From contig NZ_LODL01000013.1 of the NCBI RefSeq assembly GCF_001551835.1, positions 62,001 to 126,000 of the forward strand: a DNA stretch of 64,000 nt, written 5' to 3'. The DNA comes from Dechloromonas denitrificans (lineage in GTDB: Bacteria > Pseudomonadota > Gammaproteobacteria > Burkholderiales > Rhodocyclaceae). Within the stretch, counting starts at the first letter, position 1; each line of letters starts with the position of its first letter. The position numbers and the translations under genes are program-made. Below, piece by piece: positions 7,816-16,824 of this stretch. The notes under the pieces were generated by a model that was given only the letters and a program-made list of their open reading frames with translations, ran no database searches and was not told the origin of the DNA.

Positions 7816-8931
7816 TCAGGCCGGTGCTTTGCCTGTTGCCAGATTGGCCTCTGTCTTTGATGGCGAGTAGCGATTCTTCAGGCGGAGAAAAGGCTTTTCA
7901 AAATATTGATAGGAAAGCGGGGCGACCAGTACCAGCAGTACGAGGCCGACTCCCGGGTCGGGGGGCCAGGTCTGGCCGGGAATGCGATCGGGTCCGGTGT
8001 CGAGGAAAAGTCCCTGATACATGTAGATGCCGTAGGAAATGAGCCCGATGTACTTGAGCGGCGGAAACTCCAGGCCCCTGGTCAGGCGGCTGTCCTGGTT
8101 GAAGTAGAGCCAGGCCAGGCCCAGCGCGATGCCGATGGTGCGCAGGAAGTTGCCGCCAATGTTTTGCAGGAACCATGAGTCGCCCGTCAGATACAGGGAG
8201 TTGGCGTAGAGCAGGGTGGCAAGGGCCAGGCAGGCGGGCTGTGCGGCAAGCCCGCGGGCTGTTCGGGCTGTCCGCGGGCTGCCGATCAGGAGGGCGCTCA
8301 GGCAGCCTATGGCGATGGCGTAGCCGGCGATGAAGGACCAGCGCTCGACGAAATAGCCAGCCGCCAGCCCGGTCCTGACCAGATAGAGTTGAAGGAGCGG
8401 CGCGCTGACGATGAAAGTCAGGACCAGTCCGAGCAGGGCGAGACGGTATCGGCCGAAGAGCAGCAGAAAGACCGTCGGCCAGACCAGGTAGAAGTGTTCC
8501 TCGACGGCGAGCGACCAGGTATGGCCGATCAAGGAGGTGTAGATCCCGGTCGGGATGAAGTTGTAGGAGTAAATGTAGGCGTAGAACAGCGAATCCCACG
8601 AAGTGATGTTGGGTGCGGCGATGTGGAGCAGGCTGACGACGATCAGGAAAAGTATGTAGAGCGGGAAAATCCGCAGCGTCCGGCGCAGGATGAAATGCCT
8701 GATCGAGATGCAGCCCGTGTTGTTGAACTCGTTGATCAGCAGCGTCGTGATCAGGAAGCCCGACAGCACGAAGAAAGCCTGGACGCCGGTGCCGCCATGG
8801 ATCATCGGCATCAGCGCCGGGGGGAACAGCTTCAGCTCAAGCAACGCGCCAAAAACGCCGAGGTGGGTCAGAACGACGGCAATCACCGCCAGGCCGCGTA
8901 TGCCGTCGAATCCTTTGATCGTCCTGTGCAT
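7816..8931 (-). CDS. Acyltransferase 3 family membrane protein (OafA/YrhL-like)
   Basis: A 371-residue, largely hydrophobic protein with about ten membrane segments. The N-terminal FDGIRGLAVIAVVLTHLG holds the catalytic-type His, and FFVLSGFLI, RRTLRIFPLY and a TWSLAVEEHFYLVWP motif follow, all typical of acyltransferase family 3. Members move acetyl or other acyl groups across the inner membrane onto surface sugars. The ATG at 8931 has a GGAG site; an in-frame ATG at 9006 does not. It has no evident link to nitrogen fixation and may be an insertion in the island. Its acceptor cannot be told. Confidence 0.88.
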   Translation of the reverse strand: MHRTIKGFDGIRGLAVIAVVLTHLGVFGALLELKLFPPALMPMIHGGTGVQAFFVLSGFLITTLLINEFNNTGCISIRHFILRRTLRIFPLYILFLIVVSLLHIAAPNITSWDSLFYAYIYSYNFIPTGIYTSLIGHTWSLAVEEHFYLVWPTVFLLLFGRYRLALLGLVLTFIVSAPLLQLYLVRTGLAAGYFVERWSFIAGYAIAIGCLSALLIGSPRTARTARGLAAQPACLALATLLYANSLYLTGDSWFLQNIGGNFLRTIGIALGLAWLYFNQDSRLTRGLEFPPLKYIGLISYGIYMYQGLFLDTGPDRIPGQTWPPDPGVGLVLLVLVAPLSYQYFEKPFLRLKNRYSPSKTEANLATGKAPA

Positions 8932-9106
8932 GGCGGCGCACTCCGTCTCTTGGGTTGTCGAGTTCCGCCTGTGTTCATTGGCAGCAGGGAGCAGTGTGCC
9001 CTGCATCCAGCTTGTTTCGAATACCTGGAATTTGGGATTTTCAGGGCAGGCAAGTGGTTAATTGGCCGAAAACCACCGTTGACCGCAGGACTGCCCCCCC
9101 GGCCGC

Positions 9107-10585
9107 TTATCCGCCGGACTGAGCGGCGTGCTTTTCGCGCACCATCTGGTCAAGGGCGTGGATGACGCCGTCGCTACCGCGTTCCACTTCCTCGAAGGCC
9201 GAGAATAGTTTGGCCTGGACATCGAAGTCGGTTTCCCAGCCCTGGCCCATGAAATCGAGCGCGCGGTGCATGTTCTGATGCACTTCGCGGTGCGGGGCGG
9301 CGATTTGTTTGAATGCCCCGAGCTTGCCGAAAACCTCGGTGGTGGCTTCGCTGCCCAGCCACTTGCCGAGCCGGCAGCCGGTTTCGCTGACCTTGATGGC
9401 CTGGGCGTTATCGGAATCGGCCCCCCGGTTGATCGCCATGTAGCCGTTCTGCTTATAGATGAAGTGATCGACCTTGGCCAGCGAGGCGAAGCTGACGTCA
9501 TGGACGAAGCGAATCTGGGCCATGGCGGTGGCCGACGATGCGGCGACCGCGGCGAAGCGCTGATCGAAATCGCCGATGGTCTGCCGGGACTCGGAGGCGA
9601 TGCCGCGCATTTCCTCCGAATTGACCAGCATTTTCTCGGCATCTTCCTGCAGGGTCAGCATGACGCCGGATATGGCCGAGGAAGCATCCTTCGAGTGCTC
9701 GGCCAGTTTGCGCACCTCGTCGGCGACGACGGCAAAACCGCGCCCGTGTTCGCCGGCACGGGCGGCTTCGATGGCGGCATTCAGGGCGAGCAGGTTGGTC
9801 TGGTCGGCGATGGTGGCGATCAGGCTGACCGAACGGGCGATTTCTTCGCGATGGCCATTGAATTCGGTGATCGCCCGGCCGGTTTCCTCGATTTTTTGCA
9901 CCAGCCGGTTCATGCCGCCGACGACCTGGGCGATGGCGGCGCTGCTTTGCTCGGCGGCGGCCGCATTGGCGCTGGACAGTTCGGTCAGTTCGTCGGTCGA
10001 GGCGACGATGCCGAGCATGTCCTGCTGGCTGGTTCGCATGTTTTTCAGGAGGTTTTCGGCATTCAACTGGCCGAGGCGGGACAGCAGGTTGTTGCGCATT
10101 TCCCGGTGGTAATTGGCCATCAGGATGTCGAGCGACTGATTGCCACGCTCCACCGCCTCGCGGAAGACGCCTTGCAACGTGCTGCTCTCCATGTGGCGCT
10201 GAAACTGGTTGCTGCTGGCGGCAGCCAGTGCTTCGCGCTGCGCTTGGAAACAGGTTTCCATCTGGTCGAGCATGGCATTGACGTTGGTGCAGACCTGGCC
10301 CAGTTCGTCGCGCCGTGCCGTTGCCGGGATGCGGGCGCCGATGATGCCGCTGGCGATTTCACCGGAAATCCGGGCGATGTGCTGCAGCGGCGTCAGCGCC
10401 ACTTTCAGCTTGTGCAGGTAGAACAGGCCGCTGCCGATGCCGAAGCACATCAGCAGGATCATCCAGATAGCGTCGAGCAATTGCCAGCCGTGCGTCGCCA
10501 TGCCGACCAGGCCGGCGACGAGGAGCAGGATGTTCAGGAAAATGACTTCAAGGACGGCACTGGAGAGAAACGGGGAACGCTGCAT
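9107..10585 (-). CDS. Methyl-accepting chemotaxis protein with C-terminal CZB domain
   Basis: A 492-residue protein. Two membrane helices (about 10-30 and 35-57) with almost no periplasmic loop lead to a HAMP-like region, then a signalling domain with the hairpin motif ([41 protein letters not shown]). The last 120 residues carry the zinc-binding CZB pattern: His in KVDHFIYK, Cys in CRLGKWLG and His in HREVH. CZB receptors sense zinc or zinc-displacing oxidants such as hypochlorous acid. Without a periplasmic sensor domain the signal is likely cytoplasmic. It follows the nifLA unit after a strong hairpin. Confidence 0.9.
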   Translation of the reverse strand: MQRSPFLSSAVLEVIFLNILLLVAGLVGMATHGWQLLDAIWMILLMCFGIGSGLFYLHKLKVALTPLQHIARISGEIASGIIGARIPATARRDELGQVCTNVNAMLDQMETCFQAQREALAAASSNQFQRHMESSTLQGVFREAVERGNQSLDILMANYHREMRNNLLSRLGQLNAENLLKNMRTSQQDMLGIVASTDELTELSSANAAAAEQSSAAIAQVVGGMNRLVQKIEETGRAITEFNGHREEIARSVSLIATIADQTNLLALNAAIEAARAGEHGRGFAVVADEVRKLAEHSKDASSAISGVMLTLQEDAEKMLVNSEEMRGIASESRQTIGDFDQRFAAVAASSATAMAQIRFVHDVSFASLAKVDHFIYKQNGYMAINRGADSDNAQAIKVSETGCRLGKWLGSEATTEVFGKLGAFKQIAAPHREVHQNMHRALDFMGQGWETDFDVQAKLFSAFEEVERGSDGVIHALDQMVREKHAAQSGG

Positions 10586-10639
10586 GGGGTTTTCGCGATG
10601 GCTGATAAAAGTCCGGGATTATTCGGACGCAATGTGACA

Positions 10640-10668
10640 GCCGTTGGTCAATTGCCTTGACCAACGGC
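10640..10668. terminator. Hairpin between nifA and the chemoreceptor gene
   Basis: A 12-bp perfect inverted repeat (GCCGTTGGTCAA / TTGACCAACGGC) with a 5-base loop, 14 bases beyond the nifA stop. There is no T-run, so it may be a transcript-stabilising or weak terminator structure rather than a classic intrinsic terminator. Confidence 0.5.
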
Positions 10669-10681
10669 CTTGGACGGACGC

Positions 10682-12322
10682 TCAGAACTGCTTGACCTCG
10701 ATATTCAGGGTCTGGATCCGGTAGGCGATCTGGCGCGGCGTCATGCCGAGGATGCGGGCCGCCTTGGCCTGCACCCAGCCAGCCTGTTCGAGGGCGGCGA
10801 TGACCCGTTCCTTTTCCGACAGGTTGGGATCGTCGATATCGACTTCAGACAGGGCGCCGGGCGCCGATCCGGAAAGTGGGCTGAAAACCGGGTTGACCGC
10901 CGGATTGGCCAGACTGCGCTGGGCGCGCGGTGGCGTCCGCTCGCGGGCGCTCGGAAAGCGGATCAGATCGACGTCGATCTTGCCGTCTTCGGAGAGGACG
11001 GCGGCGCGTTCCAGGCAGTTTTCCAGTTCGCGGACATTGCCCGGCCATTCGTGGTTGGCCAGCCGGCGTTGCGCCATGTCGGTCAGGCTCAGCTTGCGTT
11101 TCTGATCGTTGCCGATCTTGCCGAGCAGGTGGCGGGCAATTTCCGGGATGTCCTCGATCCGCTCGCGCAGCGGCGGCAGGAAGAGGGGCATGACGTTCAG
11201 CCGGTAGAACAAGTCCTCGCGGAAATCGCCCATATCGACGGCGGTTTCCAGATCGCGGTGGGTGGCGGCGATGATCCGCACATCGACCTTGATCGTCTTG
11301 CTGCCGCCAACCCGCTCGAATTCGCCTTCCTGCAGGATGCGCAGCAGCTTGGCCTGGAAGGGGGCCGAGACTTCGCCGATTTCGTCGAGGAACAGCGTGC
11401 CGCCATGGGCCTGTTCGAAACGCCCCTTGCGCGACTCGACGGCGCCGGTGAAGGCGCCGCGTTCGTGGCCGAAGAGTTCCGATTCGAGCAGGTTTTCCGG
11501 TAGCGCCGCGCAGTTCAGGCGCACCATCGCATTCCTGGCGCGCGGCGAGTTGTAGTGGATGGCGTTGGCGATCAGCTCCTTGCCGGTGCCAGTTTCGCCG
11601 CGGATCAGCACTGTGGTGTTCCACTTGGCGACCAGCCGCGCTTGGTCAAAAACGCGTCGCATCACCGCCGAGCGGCCGACCATGCTGTCGAAGCCGAACT
11701 GGTGGCGGACGGTGCGGCGCAGCAAGTCGCGCTCTTCGAGCAGGGTCGATTTTTCCTGCGCCACTTCGAGCGACAGGCGCAGGCTCTGGCCGATCAGGTT
11801 GGCGACCATTTCGACGAACTGGGCGCGCTCTTCGAGCAGGCCGTCCTCCGGTCCTTCCGGCTGGACGGCGAGGACGCCCTGCAGGTTGCCGCCGACCTTG
11901 ATCGGCACGGCGATGAAGGGCAGTTCAGGGTCATAAAGCTGGGTTCGGTTCAGGAAGCGCGGCTCGTCGGCGACGCGCGGCAGCTTGATGGTGCGTGGTT
12001 TTTCCAGGATCAGGCCGATCACCCCTTCGCCCGGGCCGTACTGGGCGTCGTCCGAGTTCGGGCCGTCCGGGTTGTAGATGGTGTGGATGGCCAGCTTGCC
12101 GGTCTCGGCGTCGACGACACCGATCAGGCCGCGGCTCAGGCCGGCTTCGTCGTGCAGGACGCGCAGCACGTCGCGCAGCGTCTCATTGAAGGCAAGCGAG
12201 CGGCTGAGGACGCGGCTGACCGCGTACAACGCGGCGAGCAGCAGGATGTTCAACTCGTGCGTTCGGCAGTAGCCGTTGGCCGGAACGCACTCGTCTGCGG
12301 AATGGATGATGTGTTCGTGCAT
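10682..12322 (-). CDS. nifA: NifA, sigma-54-dependent activator of nif genes
   Basis: A 546-residue protein. A GAF domain (about 30-185) is followed by an AAA+ domain (about 210-450: GETGTGKE Walker A, GAFTGA sigma-54 loop, LFLDEIGE Walker B) and a C-terminal Fis-type helix-turn-helix (QAKAARILGMTPRQIAYRIQ). The linker before the HTH has no cysteines, so the CxxxxC motif of oxygen-sensitive NifA proteins is missing; this fits control by the adjacent NifL. It binds TGT-N10-ACA sites, six of which occur in this window. It begins 18 bases after the nifL stop. Confidence 0.97.
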   Translation of the reverse strand: MHEHIIHSADECVPANGYCRTHELNILLLAALYAVSRVLSRSLAFNETLRDVLRVLHDEAGLSRGLIGVVDAETGKLAIHTIYNPDGPNSDDAQYGPGEGVIGLILEKPRTIKLPRVADEPRFLNRTQLYDPELPFIAVPIKVGGNLQGVLAVQPEGPEDGLLEERAQFVEMVANLIGQSLRLSLEVAQEKSTLLEERDLLRRTVRHQFGFDSMVGRSAVMRRVFDQARLVAKWNTTVLIRGETGTGKELIANAIHYNSPRARNAMVRLNCAALPENLLESELFGHERGAFTGAVESRKGRFEQAHGGTLFLDEIGEVSAPFQAKLLRILQEGEFERVGGSKTIKVDVRIIAATHRDLETAVDMGDFREDLFYRLNVMPLFLPPLRERIEDIPEIARHLLGKIGNDQKRKLSLTDMAQRRLANHEWPGNVRELENCLERAAVLSEDGKIDVDLIRFPSARERTPPRAQRSLANPAVNPVFSPLSGSAPGALSEVDIDDPNLSEKERVIAALEQAGWVQAKAARILGMTPRQIAYRIQTLNIEVKQF

Positions 12323-12340
12323 GCTGTTCTCGTCTTGTTC

Positions 12341-13870
12341 TTAGATCGGGTCGCCGTCGAGGCGGAATTCGACGATCGCCGCGCAGCCGCCGCTCGGGCT
12401 TTCTTCAAGGTCGATGATGCCGCCGTGGTCGGCCACCACCTGCTGGGCGCGCGACAGGCCGGTGCCGATATGGCGGCCGCTGCCGTTCTTGGCCGTGAAG
12501 AAAGGCTCGAAGGCCTTGTGCCGCCAGTCCGGCGGAATGCCCGGGCCGCTGTCGAGCACCGAAACGATGATGCAGTCGTGGTCGACCGCGCTGGTCAAGC
12601 TCAATTCGCGACGCTTCCAGCCCTTGATGTTCATTGCCTCGATGGCGTTGTCGACCAGCGCCTTGAACAGCATGCGCAGTTGCAGCGGTCGGCCGAGGAT
12701 AGCCGGCAGGGTGGCAGCCGGCTGCCAGTCGACGACGATGCCGGCGGCGAGCAGGCGCGGCGTGCAGATTTCCAGCACGTCGCGCAGGATTTCGTTGAGG
12801 TTGATGCTGACGACGATCTCCTGCGGGCTCTGCGGAATCACTTGGCGCAGCGCTTCCATGTGCTCGCGACTGGCCGCCAGCGCCTGCGTCAGGACGCCGG
12901 CACTGGCCGGGTCGCGCCGTTGCAGCACCGAAGCGGCCGAAGCCATCACGTTCATCGGCTCTTCCAGCCGGAAAATGGCGGCCGACAGCCCCTCGCGGAT
13001 GGCCGCGGTACGTTCCTCGTCGGCCAGCACCGCCTGCAGGGCAGCGGCCCGGGCCCGTTCCTGTTCCTCGCGCAGGGAGCTGATGTCGGCGATGGCCAGC
13101 AGCAGGCCGGGCTGGCCCTCGGCGCAGAAATAGCTGTCGGCGCAGTCGCTGTGCATGTCGATCAGCGAGGCGCTGACCGACAGCCAGCGCGGCCGCCCGG
13201 CGGCGCGGTCGATGCGCGCTTCGCGGTTGGTAAAGCTGCATTTCTCCGGTGTTTCGGCCAGTGTCCTGGCCCAGGCTGGCAGCAGGCTGTCGAGCAGCGT
13301 GTGGGCCGGTTCCTTCAGGTGCAGGTCGCTGACCAGCTTCTTGTATTCCTGGTTGTCGAGGACCAGGCGGCCGTTCCGGTCGAGCAGTGCGAAGGCCATC
13401 GGCGCCGCATCGACGACCGACTCGATCAGGTGTTTCTGGTTGCGGACGACGCGTTCCAGGCGGTGCATCTCGGTCACGTCGCGATGCATGCCGAGGAAGT
13501 GCGTGGTCTGGCCCGTGTTATCGACGACCGGCGAGATGGTCAGTTCGGCCAGGTAGAGATCGCCATCCTTCTTGCGGTTGAGCAGTTTGCCCGACCACGG
13601 TCGCTGGTTGGACAGTTCGCCCCACATTGTCCGGTAGAGCTCGTCGGGCGTCGTGTGGTTGGAGAGTACCGCTTCGTTCTGGCCGATGATCTCATCGGCC
13701 GCGTAACCGGTGACGCGGGTGAAGGCTTCGTTGGCGAACAGGATGTTCGCCTTGGGGTCGGTGATCGAGATCGCCAGGTCGGCCTGGTCTACCGCCTGGC
13801 GGTAGGCTTCGGATGGCAGCTCTGTTTTCTGCTGAACAGTGGGCGCTGGGGCGCGGTTAACAGCCGACAT
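12341..13870 (-). CDS. nifL: NifL, redox/nitrogen-sensing anti-activator of NifA
   Basis: A 509-residue protein. An N-terminal PAS domain (about 20-140; ITDPKANILFANEAFTRVTGY) is of the FAD-binding NifL type, a second PAS follows (about 145-265), and the C-terminal half is a histidine-kinase-like ATPase with N-box NAIEAMN and G-box DSGPGIPP. The helix that would carry the phospho-acceptor reads RLEEPMNVM, with no histidine, as expected for NifL acting by direct binding rather than phosphorylation. The ATG follows AGGAGC. It is the first gene of nifLA, diverging from rnfA. Confidence 0.95.
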   Translation of the reverse strand: MSAVNRAPAPTVQQKTELPSEAYRQAVDQADLAISITDPKANILFANEAFTRVTGYAADEIIGQNEAVLSNHTTPDELYRTMWGELSNQRPWSGKLLNRKKDGDLYLAELTISPVVDNTGQTTHFLGMHRDVTEMHRLERVVRNQKHLIESVVDAAPMAFALLDRNGRLVLDNQEYKKLVSDLHLKEPAHTLLDSLLPAWARTLAETPEKCSFTNREARIDRAAGRPRWLSVSASLIDMHSDCADSYFCAEGQPGLLLAIADISSLREEQERARAAALQAVLADEERTAAIREGLSAAIFRLEEPMNVMASAASVLQRRDPASAGVLTQALAASREHMEALRQVIPQSPQEIVVSINLNEILRDVLEICTPRLLAAGIVVDWQPAATLPAILGRPLQLRMLFKALVDNAIEAMNIKGWKRRELSLTSAVDHDCIIVSVLDSGPGIPPDWRHKAFEPFFTAKNGSGRHIGTGLSRAQQVVADHGGIIDLEESPSGGCAAIVEFRLDGDPI

Positions 13871-13928
13871 GGACTTGCTCCTGAGTAGTACGTTGGGCGG
13901 GTTGTGGTAGTTCCTTGTGTCTAGTTAA

Positions 13929-13944
13929 AGCAGCTTCCGTGCCT
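13929..13944 (-). promoter_or_regulatory. Sigma-54-like promoter of nifLA
   Basis: The minus strand reads AGGCACGGAAGCTGCT, with correct GG-N10-GC spacing but A instead of T before GG. The predicted transcript start is near 13918, about 48 bases before the nifL ATG. Confidence 0.65.
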
Positions 13945-14009
13945 TTTGCCGAATGACCAGACGGCGGCGGCCAGCCGTCAGGCTTTCGGGGCAAATGCGA
14001 CGAAATTCC

Positions 14010-14025
14010 TGTCGCGTTTGCGACA
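14010..14025. promoter_or_regulatory. NifA upstream activator site 3 (nifLA / rnf)
   Basis: TGT-CGCGTTTGCG-ACA. It is centred about 121 bases before the predicted rnfA start and about 100 bases before the predicted nifL start. The core is identical to the site before nifE. Confidence 0.88.
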
Positions 14026-14111
14026 TTGCGCCATTCCTGGTTTTGCCCTGTTTTGGTGCGTCGACCGCCGGAACGTGCATCGATGCGGGTTTGCCGGGTG
14101 TTCGCCCGGTT

Positions 14112-14127
14112 TGGCACGGCTTGTGCA
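14112..14127 (+). promoter_or_regulatory. Sigma-54 promoter of the rnf operon
   Basis: TGGCACGGCTTGTGCA with exact GG-N10-GC spacing. The predicted transcript start is near 14138, 26 bases before the rnfA ATG. Confidence 0.88.
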
Positions 14128-14163
14128 ATGAAGGCGGCAGGTCAACTCGAACTCCTTACCGCC

Positions 14164-14742
14164 ATGAGCGAATTTATCCTGCTGCTTCTCTCCACTGCGC
14201 TGGTCAACAACGTGGTGTTGATCAAGTTCCTCGGCCTCTGCCCGGTGATGGGCGTGTCGAAGAGCGTCGACAGCGCCTTCGGCATGGGCCTGGCCACCAC
14301 CTTCGTCATCACGCTCGCCGCCGGTGCCTCGTGGATGCTCGACAACTGGCTGCTCGCCCCGTTCGGCCTGGGCTACCTGCGCATCCTGACCTTTATCCTG
14401 GTCATCGCCGCCGTCGTTCAATTCACCGAGATGTTCATCAAGAAGGCCAGCCCCGGTCTTTACCAGTCGCTCGGCATCTACCTGCCGCTGATCACCACCA
14501 ACTGCGCCGTGCTTGGCGTTGCGCTGCTCAACGTCGAACAGAAGTTCAGCCTGTTCAAGAGCCTGCTCTACGGTTTCGGCTCGGCGCTCGGCTTCACCAT
14601 CGTGCTGCTCATCTTCGCCGGCCTGCGCGAACGGGTGGCGCTGGCCCGCGTGCCCGCCGCCTTCGCCGGGGCGCCGATCGCCTTCATCACCATCAGCCTG
14701 CTCGCGCTGTCCTTCATGGGCTTCTCGGGCCTCAACGTTTAA
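14164..14742 (+). CDS. rnfA: RnfA, membrane subunit of the Rnf complex
   Basis: A 192-residue protein with about six membrane helices. The start [30 protein letters not shown] is typical of RnfA/RsxA. RnfA pairs with RnfE in opposite topology to form the membrane core around an intramembrane iron site; the conserved cysteines in LGLCP and TTNCAVLG are present. In diazotrophs the complex uses ion motive force to drive NADH-dependent reduction of ferredoxin or flavodoxin for nitrogenase. First gene of rnfABCDGEH, behind a NifA-controlled sigma-54 promoter; longer in-frame starts lie over that promoter and are rejected. Confidence 0.95.
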   Translation: MSEFILLLLSTALVNNVVLIKFLGLCPVMGVSKSVDSAFGMGLATTFVITLAAGASWMLDNWLLAPFGLGYLRILTFILVIAAVVQFTEMFIKKASPGLYQSLGIYLPLITTNCAVLGVALLNVEQKFSLFKSLLYGFGSALGFTIVLLIFAGLRERVALARVPAAFAGAPIAFITISLLALSFMGFSGLNV

Positions 14743-14753
14743 GGGGAGAAACG

Positions 14754-15281
14754 ATGATCGCCGCCATTCTTAGCCTGACCATTCTCGGTGCCGCGCTCGG
14801 CATCATCCTCGGCGTCGCCAATAAGTTCCTGCAGGTCGAAGGCAACCCGCTGGTCGACGAACTGATCGCCATGATGCCCGGCTCCAACTGCGGGCAGTGC
14901 GGTTTTCCCGGCTGTTCCGGCGCCGCCTCGGCGATTGCCGATGGTTCCGCGTCGCCGGCCTGCTGCCCGCCGGGCGGCAAGACGCTGGCGACGGCGATTG
15001 CCGCCAAGCTCGGCATCACCATCGACCTTTCGGCCCTGGCCGACGATGGTCCGAAGATCGCCACAGTGGCCGAAGAACTGTGCATCGGCTGCTGCCGGTG
15101 CAGCAAGGTCTGTCCGACCGATGCCATCCTCGGTGCCGCCAAGCAGATCCACAACGTGCTGCGCGAAGCCTGTACCGGCTGCAGCAGTTGCGTCGAAAAA
15201 TGCCCGACCGAGGCGCTGGTCATGACGCCGGTGCCGGTCACCCTGCAACACTGGGTCATGCCCAAACCTCTTGCCGCGTGA
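14754..15281 (+). CDS. rnfB: RnfB, ferredoxin-like subunit of the Rnf complex
   Basis: A 175-residue protein. One N-terminal membrane helix (residues 2-20) leads to the [4Fe-4S] motif CGQCGFPGC (about 43-51) with a further Cys pair downstream, then two ferredoxin-type clusters, CIGCCRCSKVCP and CTGCSSCVEKCP. RnfB is regarded as the site that exchanges electrons with soluble ferredoxin. The ATG follows AAGGGGAG. There are 11 bases between the rnfA stop and this start. Length and cluster order are normal for the family. Confidence 0.95.
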   Translation: MIAAILSLTILGAALGIILGVANKFLQVEGNPLVDELIAMMPGSNCGQCGFPGCSGAASAIADGSASPACCPPGGKTLATAIAAKLGITIDLSALADDGPKIATVAEELCIGCCRCSKVCPTDAILGAAKQIHNVLREACTGCSSCVEKCPTEALVMTPVPVTLQHWVMPKPLAA

Positions 15282-15288
15282 GATCACC

Positions 15289-16824
15289 ATGGGATTCATG
15301 AACCTCTTCAAGCACTTCCTCGGTAACGACTGGGGCGTGCATCCGGCCGACCACAAGCACCCGGCCGCCGCTGCTCCGACCCGCAAGCTGCCGATTCCGC
15401 CGCGGCTCCATCTGATGTTGTCGCAGCACGTCGGGGCACCGTCACGGCCAGTCGTGCTGGTTGGTCAGAAGGTGAAGAAGGGCGAGCTGATCGCCGCTGC
15501 CCACGGCAATATCTCGGCACCGCTGCATGCCTCGACCTCCGGCACGATCAGCGGCATCGGCGAGATCACCGCGCCGCATACCTCCGGTTTGCCCGGCATG
15601 GCGATTTCGATCGATAGCGACGGTGAAGATGCCTGGCTGGACAGCGAGCCGGTCGCCGATCCCTTTGCCCTGAGCCCCGAGGAAATCGCCAACCGTGTCG
15701 CGGCGGCCGGGGTAGTCGGGTTGGGGGGAGCGACCTTCCCCTCATCGGTCAAGCTCAACCTCGGGCGCCGCTCGAAAATCGACACGCTGATCATGAACGG
15801 CAGCGAGTGCGAACCCTATCTTTCCTGCGACGATCGCCTGATGCGCGACCGTGCCGCCGATATCGTGATCGGCATCCGGCTGATGCTGATCTCGACCGGC
15901 GCTCAGGTCGCCAAGGTCGGCATCGAGGACAACAAGCCGGAAGCGATTGCGGCGATGCAGGAGGCGGCGGCGCGCTTCGACAAGGTCAGCATCGTGCCCG
16001 TGCCGGCCCGTTATCCGATGGGTTCCGACCGCCAGTTGATCGTCGAACTGACTGGTCGCGAGGTGCCGTCCGACGCTCGTGCCGCCGATGTCGGCGTGAT
16101 TGTTCATAACGTCGGTACCGCCTATGCGGTACAGCAGGCCGTCTGTCTCGGCCGGCCGCTGGTCAGCCGGCTGATGACGCTGAACGGCGGGGCGGCGGCG
16201 ATGCCCGGCAATTACGAGGTGCCGCTCGGTACCTTGATCAGCGATCTGGTGGCATTCACTGGCGGCCTCAAGACTTCGGCTGCCAAGCTGGTGATGGGCG
16301 GCCCGATGATGGGCACCGTGCTGCCGCACCTGCGGGTGCCGGTGATCAAGGGCACCAGCGGCATTCTGCTGCTCGATGCCGGCGAGGCGGCCGAACTGGA
16401 GCCGGAGGCCTGCATCCGTTGCGGCAGTTGCGTCAAGGCCTGCCCGATGGGGCTGCTGCCGCTCGAAATGAGCGCCCGCATCCGCAACGACGACATGGAT
16501 GCCGCGGTCGATCTCGGTCTCTCCGATTGCATCGCCTGCGGCTGCTGTGCCTACGTCTGTCCGTCGCATATTCCGCTGGTCCAGTATTTCTATCACGCCA
16601 AGGGCGAACTCTCGGCGCGGCAGCGCACCCAGTTGCGTACCGAGGCAACCAAGAAACTCGCCACCCAACGCCAGGAACGGCTGGAGCGCGAAGCCCGTGA
16701 AAAGGCCGAGGCTGCCGCCAAGCGTAAGGCGGAACGGGCCGCGCAACAGGCGGCCGCTGCGGCGGCAGCCCAGGCAACCACCACTGCTGCGGTCGACACC
16801 GTAAAACAAGGAGAATCGGCATGA
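15289..16824 (+). CDS. rnfC: RnfC, NADH-binding subunit of the Rnf complex
   Basis: A 511-residue peripheral protein. An N-terminal barrel-sandwich region (about 40-115) precedes the Nqo1-like NADH/FMN domain (GLGGATFPSSVKL, NGSECEPYLSCDDRLM). Two [4Fe-4S] motifs follow, CIRCGSCVKACP and CIACGCCAYVCP (about 371-425). The C-terminus is an Ala/Glu/Lys-rich helical tail (about 450-505), a common RnfC feature of variable length. RnfC takes electrons from NADH. The ATG at 15289 is preferred to one 18 bases upstream that overlaps rnfB. It overlaps rnfD by four bases. Confidence 0.95.
   Translation: MGFMNLFKHFLGNDWGVHPADHKHPAAAAPTRKLPIPPRLHLMLSQHVGAPSRPVVLVGQKVKKGELIAAAHGNISAPLHASTSGTISGIGEITAPHTSGLPGMAISIDSDGEDAWLDSEPVADPFALSPEEIANRVAAAGVVGLGGATFPSSVKLNLGRRSKIDTLIMNGSECEPYLSCDDRLMRDRAADIVIGIRLMLISTGAQVAKVGIEDNKPEAIAAMQEAAARFDKVSIVPVPARYPMGSDRQLIVELTGREVPSDARAADVGVIVHNVGTAYAVQQAVCLGRPLVSRLMTLNGGAAAMPGNYEVPLGTLISDLVAFTGGLKTSAAKLVMGGPMMGTVLPHLRVPVIKGTSGILLLDAGEAAELEPEACIRCGSCVKACPMGLLPLEMSARIRNDDMDAAVDLGLSDCIACGCCAYVCPSHIPLVQYFYHAKGELSARQRTQLRTEATKKLATQRQERLEREAREKAEAAAKRKAERAAQQAAAAAAAQATTTAAVDTVKQGESA

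Larger units (their letters stand above)
13871..14163. promoter_or_regulatory. Divergent nifLA / rnf control region
   Basis: This 293-base gap holds no supported gene. It contains a leftward sigma-54-like promoter for nifL, a rightward sigma-54 promoter for rnfA, and one central NifA site placed suitably for both. I did not find a clear NtrC palindrome. Confidence 0.75.
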